Below, one piece after another: positions 1 through 5,246 of a DNA stretch of 5,417 nt. Below the pieces are notes generated by a model. The model was not told where the DNA came from and did not search any database. It was given only the letters and a program-made list of their open reading frames with translations. This stretch comes from Verrucomicrobiota bacterium (GTDB lineage Bacteria; Verrucomicrobiota; Verrucomicrobiia; Verrucomicrobiales; Akkermansiaceae): assembly GCA_009885905.1 (NCBI GenBank), contig VFJU01000261.1:1-5417 (forward strand), given 5' to 3'. Made by a program: the position numbers and the translations under genes. Position 1 is the stretch's first letter. Every line of letters starts with the position of its first letter.

Positions 1-34
1 CGCCTCAAGCAGCGGTGGATGACAGCCTTGTCGC

Positions 35-355
35 TTAAGCCAGCGCCTGCAACTTCGCCTTAAGCTGATCCTTGGTGACGCTTGCTCCGACGATTTGATC
101 CTTCACCTCACCATTCTTGAAAAACAGCAGCAGCGGGATCGAGCGCACGTTGTATTTCACGGCGAGCTCGCGTGCTTCGTCCACATTGACCTTACCGACC
201 TTGGCCACGCCTTCGAGATCTATCGCGACTTGATCGAGCACCGGTCCGATCATTTTGCACGGGCCACACCATTCTGCCCAAAAGTCCACGAGGACTGGCA
301 GGTCGGAATCGATTACTTCGGATTGAAAATTTACGTCGTTAAGGGTAAGAGCCAT
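35..355 (-). CDS. trxA: Thioredoxin (TrxA)
   Basis: Small cytoplasmic thiol-disulfide oxidoreductase that reduces protein disulfides and is itself normally recycled by thioredoxin reductase. The 106-residue product has the usual length and a single thioredoxin fold. Visible hallmarks are the active site WCGPC at residues 29-33, the buried Asp24 in VDFWA, the cis-proline Pro74 in the RSIP loop, and the FKNG turn at 79-82. The residue after the cis-proline is Leu, where Thr is common (for example E. coli IPT), which may slightly alter the substrate groove. The ATG at 353-355 fits the family N-terminus, but no Shine-Dalgarno sequence precedes it. A hairpin lies only 32 bases upstream, and a TTGACG box overlaps its base, so the gene may be transcribed alone with a very short or absent leader. 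The family call is secure; which of several possible thioredoxins this is cannot be told. Confidence 0.97.
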   Translation of the reverse strand: MALTLNDVNFQSEVIDSDLPVLVDFWAEWCGPCKMIGPVLDQVAIDLEGVAKVGKVNVDEARELAVKYNVRSIPLLLFFKNGEVKDQIVGASVTKDQLKAKLQALA

Positions 356-361
356 GTGGGC

Positions 362-390
362 AATCTGAATTCAATATCGACAAACGTCAA
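362..390 (-). promoter_or_regulatory. Possible trxA promoter
   Basis: On the minus strand, TTGACG (390 down to 385) is followed after 17 bases by CAGATT (367 to 362), which matches TATAAT at only 3 of 6 positions. The -35 box is good and the -10 box poor. If used, transcription would begin at about the trxA ATG, giving a leaderless or nearly leaderless mRNA. The -35 overlaps the base of the 388-422 hairpin. Inference from the E. coli sigma-70 consensus only. Confidence 0.25.
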
Positions 391-422
391 GAGCCGCCCT
401 GCAGATTGCGGAGCGGCTCTTG
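388..422 (-). terminator. Strong hairpin, candidate terminator
   Basis: A perfect 10-base inverted repeat (388-397 CAAGAGCCGC, 413-422 GCGGCTCTTG) continues, after one C/A mismatch, into five further pairs (399-403 with 407-411, one G-U), leaving a 3-base loop. On the minus strand it is followed by ACGTTTGTCGATATTG, which is moderately T-rich but lacks a clean U tract. On the plus strand nothing T-rich follows. Its position between the Pro-rich gene and trxA, both on the minus strand, suggests that it ends the upstream transcript. If trxA is co-transcribed, it would instead be a structure in the trxA leader. The hairpin is certain as sequence; its role is inferred. Confidence 0.55.
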
Positions 423-473
423 GTGGATGAATCTCGGGGATGGTTCTTTAGACCGCGGGAAGCGGCCTGTCGC

Positions 474-533
474 TCAGAGGCAGAACAAAAGAACGATCAC
501 CGCAAAAAGAATCGTGAGTACGGGCCAGGCCAT
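474..533 (-). CDS. Possible small hydrophobic peptide, 19 aa
   Basis: An ORF too short for normal gene calling reads MAWPVLTILFAVIVLLFCL and is almost entirely one membrane-spanning stretch. It lies 44 bases past the stop of the Pro-rich membrane protein and before the hairpin at 388-422, so it would be on the same transcript. No Shine-Dalgarno sequence precedes it, but neither do the recognised genes here have one. In the same frame, an ATG at 570-572, five bases after the upstream stop, opens MNFQTI and then meets TAA at 552-554. Without that stop the reading frame would be a translationally coupled peptide of 32 residues. It could be a genuine small membrane protein, the decayed end of one, or chance. 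Function unknown. Confidence 0.3.
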   Translation of the reverse strand: MAWPVLTILFAVIVLLFCL

Positions 534-577
534 AAGATTAAATTGAAAAAGTTAGATTGTTTGAAAATTCATTTCAC

Positions 578-1174
578 TCACAGCGACAAGAGCTGTGTCC
601 AATCGCCTACTTTCTCAGCGTCTTCGGCACTAATCCAAACATTGGCTGTCATCAGTTGGAACGCCAGTACGACAAGAGCCGCTGCTAGACCCACGCCCGA
701 AAGAATGTTGATAAGACCCCCGCCTTCTTCTTCCTCGTCGTCGGCTTGAGTCGACGCCATTTTAATGGTCGGCGGTAAGGCCGTGCCAAGTGCCTGGGTC
801 GGTTTTTGCAACTGCACGGTGGCCTTGGGCAGCGCCATGGTCGGCGCACCCGGAGGCCTGATCGCTGCCGTGGGAGATGCCGCCGCTGGCGCTGGGGCAA
901 GGCGAATCGTCGGGGCAGGAGACATCGCAGGGGCCACAGGTTTGCCCAAGGAAATCGTGGGTGCTGGTGCGTTAGGCCGCGGTGGACCACCCGTAGGAGT
1001 CGGAGGCGCCGTTGGAGTTGGCGGTCTAACCGGTGGGGCCATTGGCACGGTGGCAGATGGCACCGCAGGGGGCGCATCCGCTGCCTTCAACGTGATGCGG
1101 ACGGTTTCCTTTTTGAGGGGCACACTCGACGTCTGTTTCGACGGAGCAGGTGGTTGATTTTCGTTTTCGCTCAT
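578..1174 (-). CDS. Pro/Ala-rich protein with C-terminal membrane anchor
   Basis: Unrecognised function. The 198-residue product has a low-complexity Pro/Ala/Thr region (about 1-140), an acidic patch (DDEEEE, 145-150), one membrane helix (about 153-175) and a short tail ending in WTQLLSL. There is no N-terminal signal peptide, so it is probably a tail-anchored inner-membrane protein; the orientation is not settled by charge. Within the disordered region a short motif T-[IVM]-x-[LM] recurs: TVRITL (24-29), PTISL (72-76), PTIRL (88-92), PTMAL (111-115), TVQL (119-122) and PTIKM (135-139), mostly next to a basic residue or proline. I have an impression of similar KKETVRITL-type proteins in Verrucomicrobiota, generally hypothetical; this is memory, not a search. 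The ATG at 1172-1174 is chosen as the most upstream in-frame start. It lacks a Shine-Dalgarno sequence, but a TTGACA box lies about 55 bases upstream. Confidence 0.8.
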   Translation of the reverse strand: MSENENQPPAPSKQTSSVPLKKETVRITLKAADAPPAVPSATVPMAPPVRPPTPTAPPTPTGGPPRPNAPAPTISLGKPVAPAMSPAPTIRLAPAPAAASPTAAIRPPGAPTMALPKATVQLQKPTQALGTALPPTIKMASTQADDEEEEGGGLINILSGVGLAAALVVLAFQLMTANVWISAEDAEKVGDWTQLLSL

Positions 1175-1205
1175 GGGTTGGAATGGTTAAAATGGCTTGA
1201 CCGCG

Positions 1206-1234
1206 AGTAAGGCGACTTGTCTCGGTTCTGTCAA
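1206..1234 (-). promoter_or_regulatory. Possible promoter of the Pro-rich gene
   Basis: On the minus strand, a perfect TTGACA (1234 to 1229) is followed after 17 bases by CTTACT (1211 to 1206), a 3 of 6 match to TATAAT. Transcription would start near 1199, giving a leader of roughly 25 bases. The -35 match and the spacing are persuasive and the -10 is weak. This is based on the sigma-70 consensus, which may not fully apply in this organism. Confidence 0.35.
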
Positions 1235-1331
1235 ACTTCCAACTCGTCAATTCTGATAAATTTCATCACTCGCACGAACGAGGAACCCACGACCGATCAA
1301 ACTTCTGGCAGATTTAAGCGGACTCGCCCCC

Positions 1332-1348
1332 ACCTAAGTAGGTTACTT
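1332..1348. repeat. Overlapping short inverted repeats upstream of proS
   Basis: ACCTA-AG-TAGGT (1332-1343) is a 12-base interrupted palindrome. It overlaps a second inverted repeat, AAGTA-GGT-TACTT (1336-1348). The two share the central bases, so as RNA they would be mutually exclusive small hairpins; as DNA the first could be a protein site. It lies 77 bases before the proS ATG in the divergent spacer 1175-1424. No T-box-like conserved element was seen. In the rest of the spacer I see only the minus-strand promoter candidate at 1206-1234. Confidence 0.25.
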
Positions 1349-1424
1349 TCGCTAAATTTCTCCGATATCGACACATTTTTGATGCTCTTTCCGCCGCTCC
1401 GTGTTTCCTCTTTCCGCAGCAACC

Positions 1425-2960
1425 ATGTCCGCAGAAAAGACCGCCATCACCCCGACCCGCGCCCAGGATTTTCCTGAGTGGTACCAGCAAGTCATCAAAG
1501 CCGCCGACCTCGCGGAAAACTCGGAGACCCGCGGCTGCATGGTCATCAAGCCATGGGGCTACGGGATTTGGGAACTCATCCAACAACAACTCGACCGCCG
1601 CTTCAAGGCGACCGGGCACCAAAACGCCTATTTCCCCCTACTCATACCCCTTTCCTACCTGGAAAAAGAAGCGGAACACGCCGAAGGATTCGCCACCGAG
1701 TGCGCCGTGGTCACCCACCACCGCCTCGAGGTGGTAAAAGACCCCGTCACCGGAAAATCTAAAATGATCCCCGCCGGCGAACTCGCTGAACCCTACGTCA
1801 TCCGGCCAACTTCCGAGACGATCATCGGCGCCGCCTTCGCTCGCTGGATCGAGTCCTACCGCGACCTCCCCCTGCTCATCAATCAATGGGCGAATGTGAT
1901 GCGCTGGGAAATGCGTCCGAGGCTTTTCCTCCGTACCGCAGAATTCCTCTGGCAGGAAGGCCACACCGCTCACGAAACCAAATCGGAAGCCATCGCGGAG
2001 ACCCGCATGATCCACGGCCAATACGAGGAATTCCTCCGCGACCACCTCGCGATCCCAATCATCCCCGGCGAAAAAACCGAGAACGAACGCTTTCCCGGCG
2101 CTGACATGACCCTCACCGTCGAGGCGATGGTCCAAGATTGTAAAGCGATCCAAGCTGGTACCTCACACTACCTCGGTCAGAATTTCTCAAAGGCACAAAA
2201 CATCTCGTTCACCGGCCGCGACGGCACGGTCCAACACGCCCACACGACCTCGTGGGGTGTTTCCACCCGCCTCATCGGCACACTGATCATGGCCCACTCA
2301 GATGACGATGGTCTCGTCCTGCCGCCCCGTGTCGCCACACAACAGGTCGTCATCCTTCCGATCACCCCCAAGGAGGATACGCGCCAAGCGGTACTCGACG
2401 CCTGCCAAGCTCTTGCCGAGGTCCTACGCCGCCAAAGTTTCCAAGGCGACACGCTCCGCGTCCATGTCGACGCGCGCGACATCAGCAGCGGCGTGAAAAA
2501 ATGGGAGTGGATCAAAAAAGGCGTGCCCATTCGCATCGAGATCGGACCGCGCGACATCGAGACAAACAAGATTTGCGTCCAGCGCCGTGACCAACCGATT
2601 TCGGAAAAGGAATTCGCTAACAAAGAATCCTTCATCCAACGCTCACCTGAAATTCTAGCAGAAATACACCAATCGCTGCTCGCTCGTGCCACCGCTTTCC
2701 GGGACCGAAATATCACCTTCTGCACCCGCCTCGATGTCTTCCACGCCCACTGGGCTAACGAAAATCCCGGCTGGCTCTACACCCCTTGGGCCGGCACCCG
2801 CGAGCAGGAGGAAGAACTTTCGAAACAGCATAAAATCACCATCCGCTGCCTCCCCATCGCCGAGGCGGATCTCCCTGAAACTCTCTCTGCGACTAAGGGG
2901 AAATGTATTCTAACAGGTGAAGACACCACCACCTTCGCCATTTGGGGCCGGAGCTATTGA
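1425..2960 (+). CDS. proS: Prolyl-tRNA synthetase, eukaryote/archaea-type
   Basis: Cytoplasmic class II synthetase joining proline to tRNA-Pro with ATP. The 511-residue product shows the class II core: RPTSET at 127-132, the motif 2 region from Arg160 through TAEFLWQEGHTAH (171-183), GTSHYLGQNFS (245-255) and the motif 3 signature WGVSTRLIG (277-285). An anticodon-binding domain starts near residue 306, and a C-terminal extension ends in the terminal Tyr511. Motif 2 runs directly into motif 3 without the editing insertion of E. coli-type ProS, and the terminal Tyr is typical of the eukaryote/archaea-like form. The C-terminal domain, which in some relatives binds zinc through four cysteines, shows only Cys475 (IRCLP) and Cys494 (GKCILTG) of that set, so zinc binding is doubtful. 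I chose the ATG at 1425; a GTG at 1401 would add eight residues that look non-conserved. Neither start has a Shine-Dalgarno sequence. The gene converges on lysS. Confidence 0.96.
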   Translation: MSAEKTAITPTRAQDFPEWYQQVIKAADLAENSETRGCMVIKPWGYGIWELIQQQLDRRFKATGHQNAYFPLLIPLSYLEKEAEHAEGFATECAVVTHHRLEVVKDPVTGKSKMIPAGELAEPYVIRPTSETIIGAAFARWIESYRDLPLLINQWANVMRWEMRPRLFLRTAEFLWQEGHTAHETKSEAIAETRMIHGQYEEFLRDHLAIPIIPGEKTENERFPGADMTLTVEAMVQDCKAIQAGTSHYLGQNFSKAQNISFTGRDGTVQHAHTTSWGVSTRLIGTLIMAHSDDDGLVLPPRVATQQVVILPITPKEDTRQAVLDACQALAEVLRRQSFQGDTLRVHVDARDISSGVKKWEWIKKGVPIRIEIGPRDIETNKICVQRRDQPISEKEFANKESFIQRSPEILAEIHQSLLARATAFRDRNITFCTRLDVFHAHWANENPGWLYTPWAGTREQEEELSKQHKITIRCLPIAEADLPETLSATKGKCILTGEDTTTFAIWGRSY

Positions 2961-3034
2961 TGGCTCAAATTGGCACGCTCGAATCCTCGCCAAAGGCTCG
3001 ATCACAATCGTCATTTCCGCTTGCCGCGCCCGGA
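2961..3034. other. Convergent gap between proS and lysS
   Basis: This 74-base gap must end both transcripts, yet no classic hairpin plus U tract is visible. It holds a weak repeat TTGGC/GCCAA (2970-2974, 2989-2993; 14-base loop) and a 4-base stem CGAT/ATCG (2999-3002, 3007-3010). Across the lysS stop lies the perfect palindrome GGACTAGTCC (3032-3041), flanked symmetrically by GCGC at 3026-3029 and 3044-3047. Any of these could help termination in both directions; Rho-dependent ending is equally possible. Confidence 0.3.
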
Positions 3035-4513
3035 CTAGTCCTTGCGCTTGAGTAGCGGAAATAGCACCACATCGCGGATCGTCGGCGCTCCCGTGAGCAT
3101 CATGCACAAGCGGTCAAGGCCGATGCCGATTCCACCGGCGGGTGGCATTCCACATTCTAACGTCTCGATGAAATCGTAATCAATTTTCTGAGTCTCCTCA
3201 CCCGACTGCGCTTCAAGTCGTTGGCGTTGGACATCAGGGTCGTTGAGCTCGGAATAGCCTGGCGAGATTTCCTGACCGTTAATGATGAGTTCGTAAACTT
3301 CAACCGTTTGCCCACCAGGGCTGATCTTGGCAAGCGGAACGAGCTCGCTAGAAACACGGGTGACGAAGCACGGATCGAAGGTTTTCTCCTCCACCAATTT
3401 TTCGAACACCTGCTGGATGACTTCGTGGTCGGCCATGTTAGGAGAAATTTGCACGCCCTTCTCCTCACAGCGGACGCGACGAGACGCAGCATCGATTTCA
3501 AAGAAATCCGTACCTGCTGCTAGAGCGATCAAGTCGTGATAGCTGGCTCGTTTCCATGGTCGAGCGAGGTTGATGGTGCGGGTGACATTCCCGTCGTCGT
3601 CCTTGTGCTCAATTTGTAGACCCCCACAAAATTTTTCCGCGAGGTGGCAGGTGAGTTCCTCCACAAGATCCGCCATCTCCTCGAAATCCGAAAACGCCCA
3701 ATAGGCTTCTAACATCGTAAACTCCGGATTGTGGCGACGGGAAATCCCCTCGTTGCGGAAACTACGGTTGAGCTCAAAAATCTTGGTGAAGCCACCCACT
3801 AACAAACGCTTGAGAAACAACTCCGGCGCGATGCGCAAAGTGAGCGGCATGCCAAGCGCGTTGTGATACGTCTCAAACGGCCGCGCCGCGGCTCCTCCCG
3901 CCACGTCCTGCAACATCGGTGTCTCCACCTCGAGAAACCCTCGATCCTGCAGAAAACGGCGGATCTCCGCAATCATCAACGAGCGCTTCACGAACAAGGC
4001 GGCGCTATCCGGATTGCCCATCAAGTCGAGGTGGCGCTTGCGGTATTTGATTTCCCGGTCCGCCACGCCGTGCCACTTGTCAGGCATCGGTCGCAACGAT
4101 TTGGATAGAACGGTGAACTTGTCCATCTTGACCGTCGGCTCGCCGGTCTTGGTTAGAAATGTCTCCCCCTCGATGCCGATCCAGTCGCCCCGGTCCAAGC
4201 ACTTCCATGCCGCCGCACCGATTTCATCGAGCGCCTTGACGTTCATGTAGCCCTGAATATTTCCCAAAACATCGGAGAGTTGAAAGAAACACGACTTGCC
4301 CATGTCGCGTAACGCGGTGATGCGTCCAGCCACTTTCACCTGCATCCCCTCGGAGAAATTGGCACGGAGATCGGCCGGCGTCACGGTGACTTCAAAGCGA
4401 CTCCCATACGGATCAATGCCAAGCTCACGGAGTTTTCCCAACTTCTCGCGGCGGATGGCGATCAAATCGGCTTCGGTGGATTGCGGCGGTTGCGGGCTGA
4501 CGGCTTCACTCAT
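3035..4513 (-). CDS. lysS: Lysyl-tRNA synthetase, class II
   Basis: Cytoplasmic enzyme charging tRNA-Lys with lysine. At 492 residues it is full length for the bacterial class II form. After a short Pro/Ser-rich N-terminus comes the anticodon-binding OB fold (about 57-140, including VAGRITALRDMGKSCFFQL). The catalytic domain follows, with GGAAARPF (206-213), motif 2 FRNEGIS...HNPEFTMLEAYWAF (252-274), YELIINGQE (407-415) and motif 3 GIGIGLDRL (461-469). In the stretch after NGQE the sequence is ISPGYSELNDP (416-426), where E. coli-type enzymes have an Asn (GNGFSELND); this may be a lineage marker. The ATG at 4511-4513 gives the expected N-terminus; no Shine-Dalgarno sequence is seen. The gene points away from the A+T-rich spacer at 4514-4850, which should carry its promoter. 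Family call secure. Confidence 0.98.
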   Translation of the reverse strand: MSEAVSPQPPQSTEADLIAIRREKLGKLRELGIDPYGSRFEVTVTPADLRANFSEGMQVKVAGRITALRDMGKSCFFQLSDVLGNIQGYMNVKALDEIGAAAWKCLDRGDWIGIEGETFLTKTGEPTVKMDKFTVLSKSLRPMPDKWHGVADREIKYRKRHLDLMGNPDSAALFVKRSLMIAEIRRFLQDRGFLEVETPMLQDVAGGAAARPFETYHNALGMPLTLRIAPELFLKRLLVGGFTKIFELNRSFRNEGISRRHNPEFTMLEAYWAFSDFEEMADLVEELTCHLAEKFCGGLQIEHKDDDGNVTRTINLARPWKRASYHDLIALAAGTDFFEIDAASRRVRCEEKGVQISPNMADHEVIQQVFEKLVEEKTFDPCFVTRVSSELVPLAKISPGGQTVEVYELIINGQEISPGYSELNDPDVQRQRLEAQSGEETQKIDYDFIETLECGMPPAGGIGIGLDRLCMMLTGAPTIRDVVLFPLLKRKD

Positions 4514-4584
4514 GTCGTGTCTGGATTAGGCAGAGGTGGAGCAACTCGCAAGGGTTGATGCAGGTGGAATGAAAAAATTCTCAT

Positions 4585-4590
4585 TTTATA
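4585..4590 (-). promoter_or_regulatory. Possible -10 box of lysS
   Basis: TATAAA on the minus strand, preceded by a run of T and lying about 70 bases upstream of the lysS ATG. At 16-19 base spacing there is no good -35 box; TTGCTT stands 20 bases away. It is the best promoter-like match on that strand, but in such A+T-rich sequence it may arise by chance. Confidence 0.22.
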
Positions 4591-4646
4591 AAAAAATATT
4601 TCATTAGGATAAGCAAAGCAATCGCGCCTAACAGATGAATTTAAAC

Positions 4647-4680
4647 GATCAATCTAATCTGATTTTCAACTCATTTGATC
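4647..4680. repeat. Inverted repeat GATCAA ... TTGATC
   Basis: A perfect 6-base inverted repeat, GATCAA (4647-4652) and TTGATC (4675-4680), spaced by 22 bases, with A/T runs outside both arms. The same TTGATC word appears again inside the palindrome at 4811-4826. The arms could be paired half-sites for a regulator of either flanking gene; this is a guess from spacing and recurrence. Confidence 0.25.
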
Positions 4681-4713
4681 TAAAAAAATCGAATAACGAC
4701 GTCGAAAAACGGC

Positions 4714-4735
4714 TTTAATATTTAGAATTATTAAA
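4714..4735. repeat. A+T-only inverted repeat
   Basis: TTTAATA (4714-4720) and TATTAAA (4729-4735) form a perfect 7-base inverted repeat with an 8-base loop. As RNA it would be weak because all pairs are A-U. It may be a DNA-binding site or simply a consequence of base composition. Confidence 0.2.
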
Positions 4736-4810
4736 TTTCAAGTCTCTTAGGGCTATCAAAGTTTCATAGCTATTTAGATATCTTCATATCCAACTTAACC
4801 TTCGTTCATT

Positions 4811-4826
4811 GTTCTTGATCAACAAC
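4811..4826. promoter_or_regulatory. Imperfect 16-bp palindrome, possible operator
   Basis: GTTCTTGATCAACAAC is symmetric at 14 of 16 positions (the only break is the C/C pair at positions 4 and 13), with a perfect TTGATCAA core at 4815-4822. It lies 25 bases before the ATG at 4851, where a repressor or activator of the membrane-protein pair could bind. The TTGAT and ATCAA halves recall FNR/CRP-type half-sites, but these lack the usual 4-base spacer, so no regulator is named. Confidence 0.35.
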
Positions 4827-4850
4827 TTATGAATAGTTTATGTACGGGAA

Positions 4851-5246
4851 ATGAACTTCGTCATCCACTCCCCCCTCGCCTCTATCGAAGCAGTCCGCCC
4901 AGTTTTCATGGTAGTCATGGGAACCTTCCTAATGGTCATCGCCTGGAGACTCTGTAAATCCGCCGACGGCTGGGCCGCACGGTTGATCGTCGCTGGTGCA
5001 CTCCTGCTAGGAATCGGTTACGCCGTGCTGGTGCCGCTCTATGAAACTGGCGCCATCGCCCGCTTCTCGCCGAAAGCGCAAACGATCAGCAACTCGGCCA
5101 TGTTCTGGCACGCCATGAAACAAGTTGTCATGAACAGCGGCTGGCTGCTCTTCGGACTCGGCCTTGCCATCCACGCCAAAGTTTTCTCTCCAACCACCCC
5201 CGCACTCGAACTCTCAAAATCCCCCCAAAATGAACTCGTTTCTTAA
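4851..5246 (+). CDS. Small membrane protein, three predicted helices
   Basis: Function not recognised. The 131-residue product has hydrophobic stretches at about 16-33, 42-63 and 91-108. A polar loop (64-90) includes Phe85, Trp86 and His87, and a hydrophilic tail follows from 112. There is no signal peptide or catalytic motif that I can name. The ATG at 4851 directly follows GGGAA, which is too close to be a good ribosome site. A 16-base palindrome lies 25 bases upstream. The 3' end overlaps the next gene by 17 bases in another frame, suggesting co-translation. Residues 24-50 (G..L..IA...L...GW........GA) align with residues 22-49 of the next product with one gap, so the two look like diverged tandem copies. 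It sits beside but is not obviously tied to lysS. Gene reality is likely; function is open. Confidence 0.75.
   Translation: MNFVIHSPLASIEAVRPVFMVVMGTFLMVIAWRLCKSADGWAARLIVAGALLLGIGYAVLVPLYETGAIARFSPKAQTISNSAMFWHAMKQVVMNSGWLLFGLGLAIHAKVFSPTTPALELSKSPQNELVS

Larger units (their letters stand above)
4514..4850. other. A+T-rich divergent intergenic region
   Basis: A 337-base spacer between lysS (minus) and the membrane-protein pair (plus). By hand count 4561-4800 is about 29 percent G+C, against roughly 53 percent in a sampled proS line. It must hold the start signals of both flanking genes. It contains a TATAAA box for lysS, an inverted repeat GATCAA/TTGATC, an A+T-only hairpin and a 16-base imperfect palindrome, listed separately. 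A CGACGTCG palindrome lies at 4697-4704. I find no tRNA and no convincing gene; the longest plus-strand ORF I noticed has only 27 codons (4635-4718). Confidence 0.7.

Noticed and set aside
21..32. Small hairpin GACA-GCCT-TGTC after the trxA stop as a terminator
   Set aside because: Only four base pairs and no T tract before the window ends; too weak to call.
806..1210. Plus-strand Arg/Trp-rich and Gly/Ala-rich ORFs opposite the Pro-rich gene
   Set aside because: Proline and alanine codons read backwards give Gly, Arg and Trp; these are mirror products of low-complexity coding sequence, not genes.
1401..1424. Upstream GTG start adding eight residues to ProS
   Set aside because: No ribosome site, rarer start codon, and the added residues precede the usual N-terminus; the ATG at 1425 is preferred.
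1175..1424. T-box riboswitch upstream of proS
   Set aside because: No T-box core sequence or terminator/antiterminator pair is present, and T-boxes are chiefly a feature of Gram-positive bacteria.
1638..2153. Long minus-strand ORF of 171 codons inside proS
   Set aside because: It is antisense to the conserved proS catalytic core, shows no recognisable domain, and is a typical shadow frame of a G+C-rich gene.
2177..2725. Minus-strand ORF of 182 codons inside proS
   Set aside because: Ser/Arg/Trp-rich composition typical of an antisense shadow, fully overlapped by the ProS anticodon-binding region.
4690..4704. Minus-strand stem followed by T7 in the A+T-rich spacer as a terminator
   Set aside because: The stem would be only three or four pairs, and no minus-strand gene lies upstream of it to terminate.
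4635..4718. 27-codon plus-strand ORF beginning MNLNDQSN in the A+T-rich spacer
   Set aside because: No ribosome site, no recognisable feature, and a length expected by chance; kept only as something to compare across relatives.
4840..4854. Four-codon ORF MYGK whose stop overlaps the ATG at 4851 (ATGA)
   Set aside because: The overlap looks like translational coupling, but such a tiny ORF is expected by chance and has no start signal of its own.
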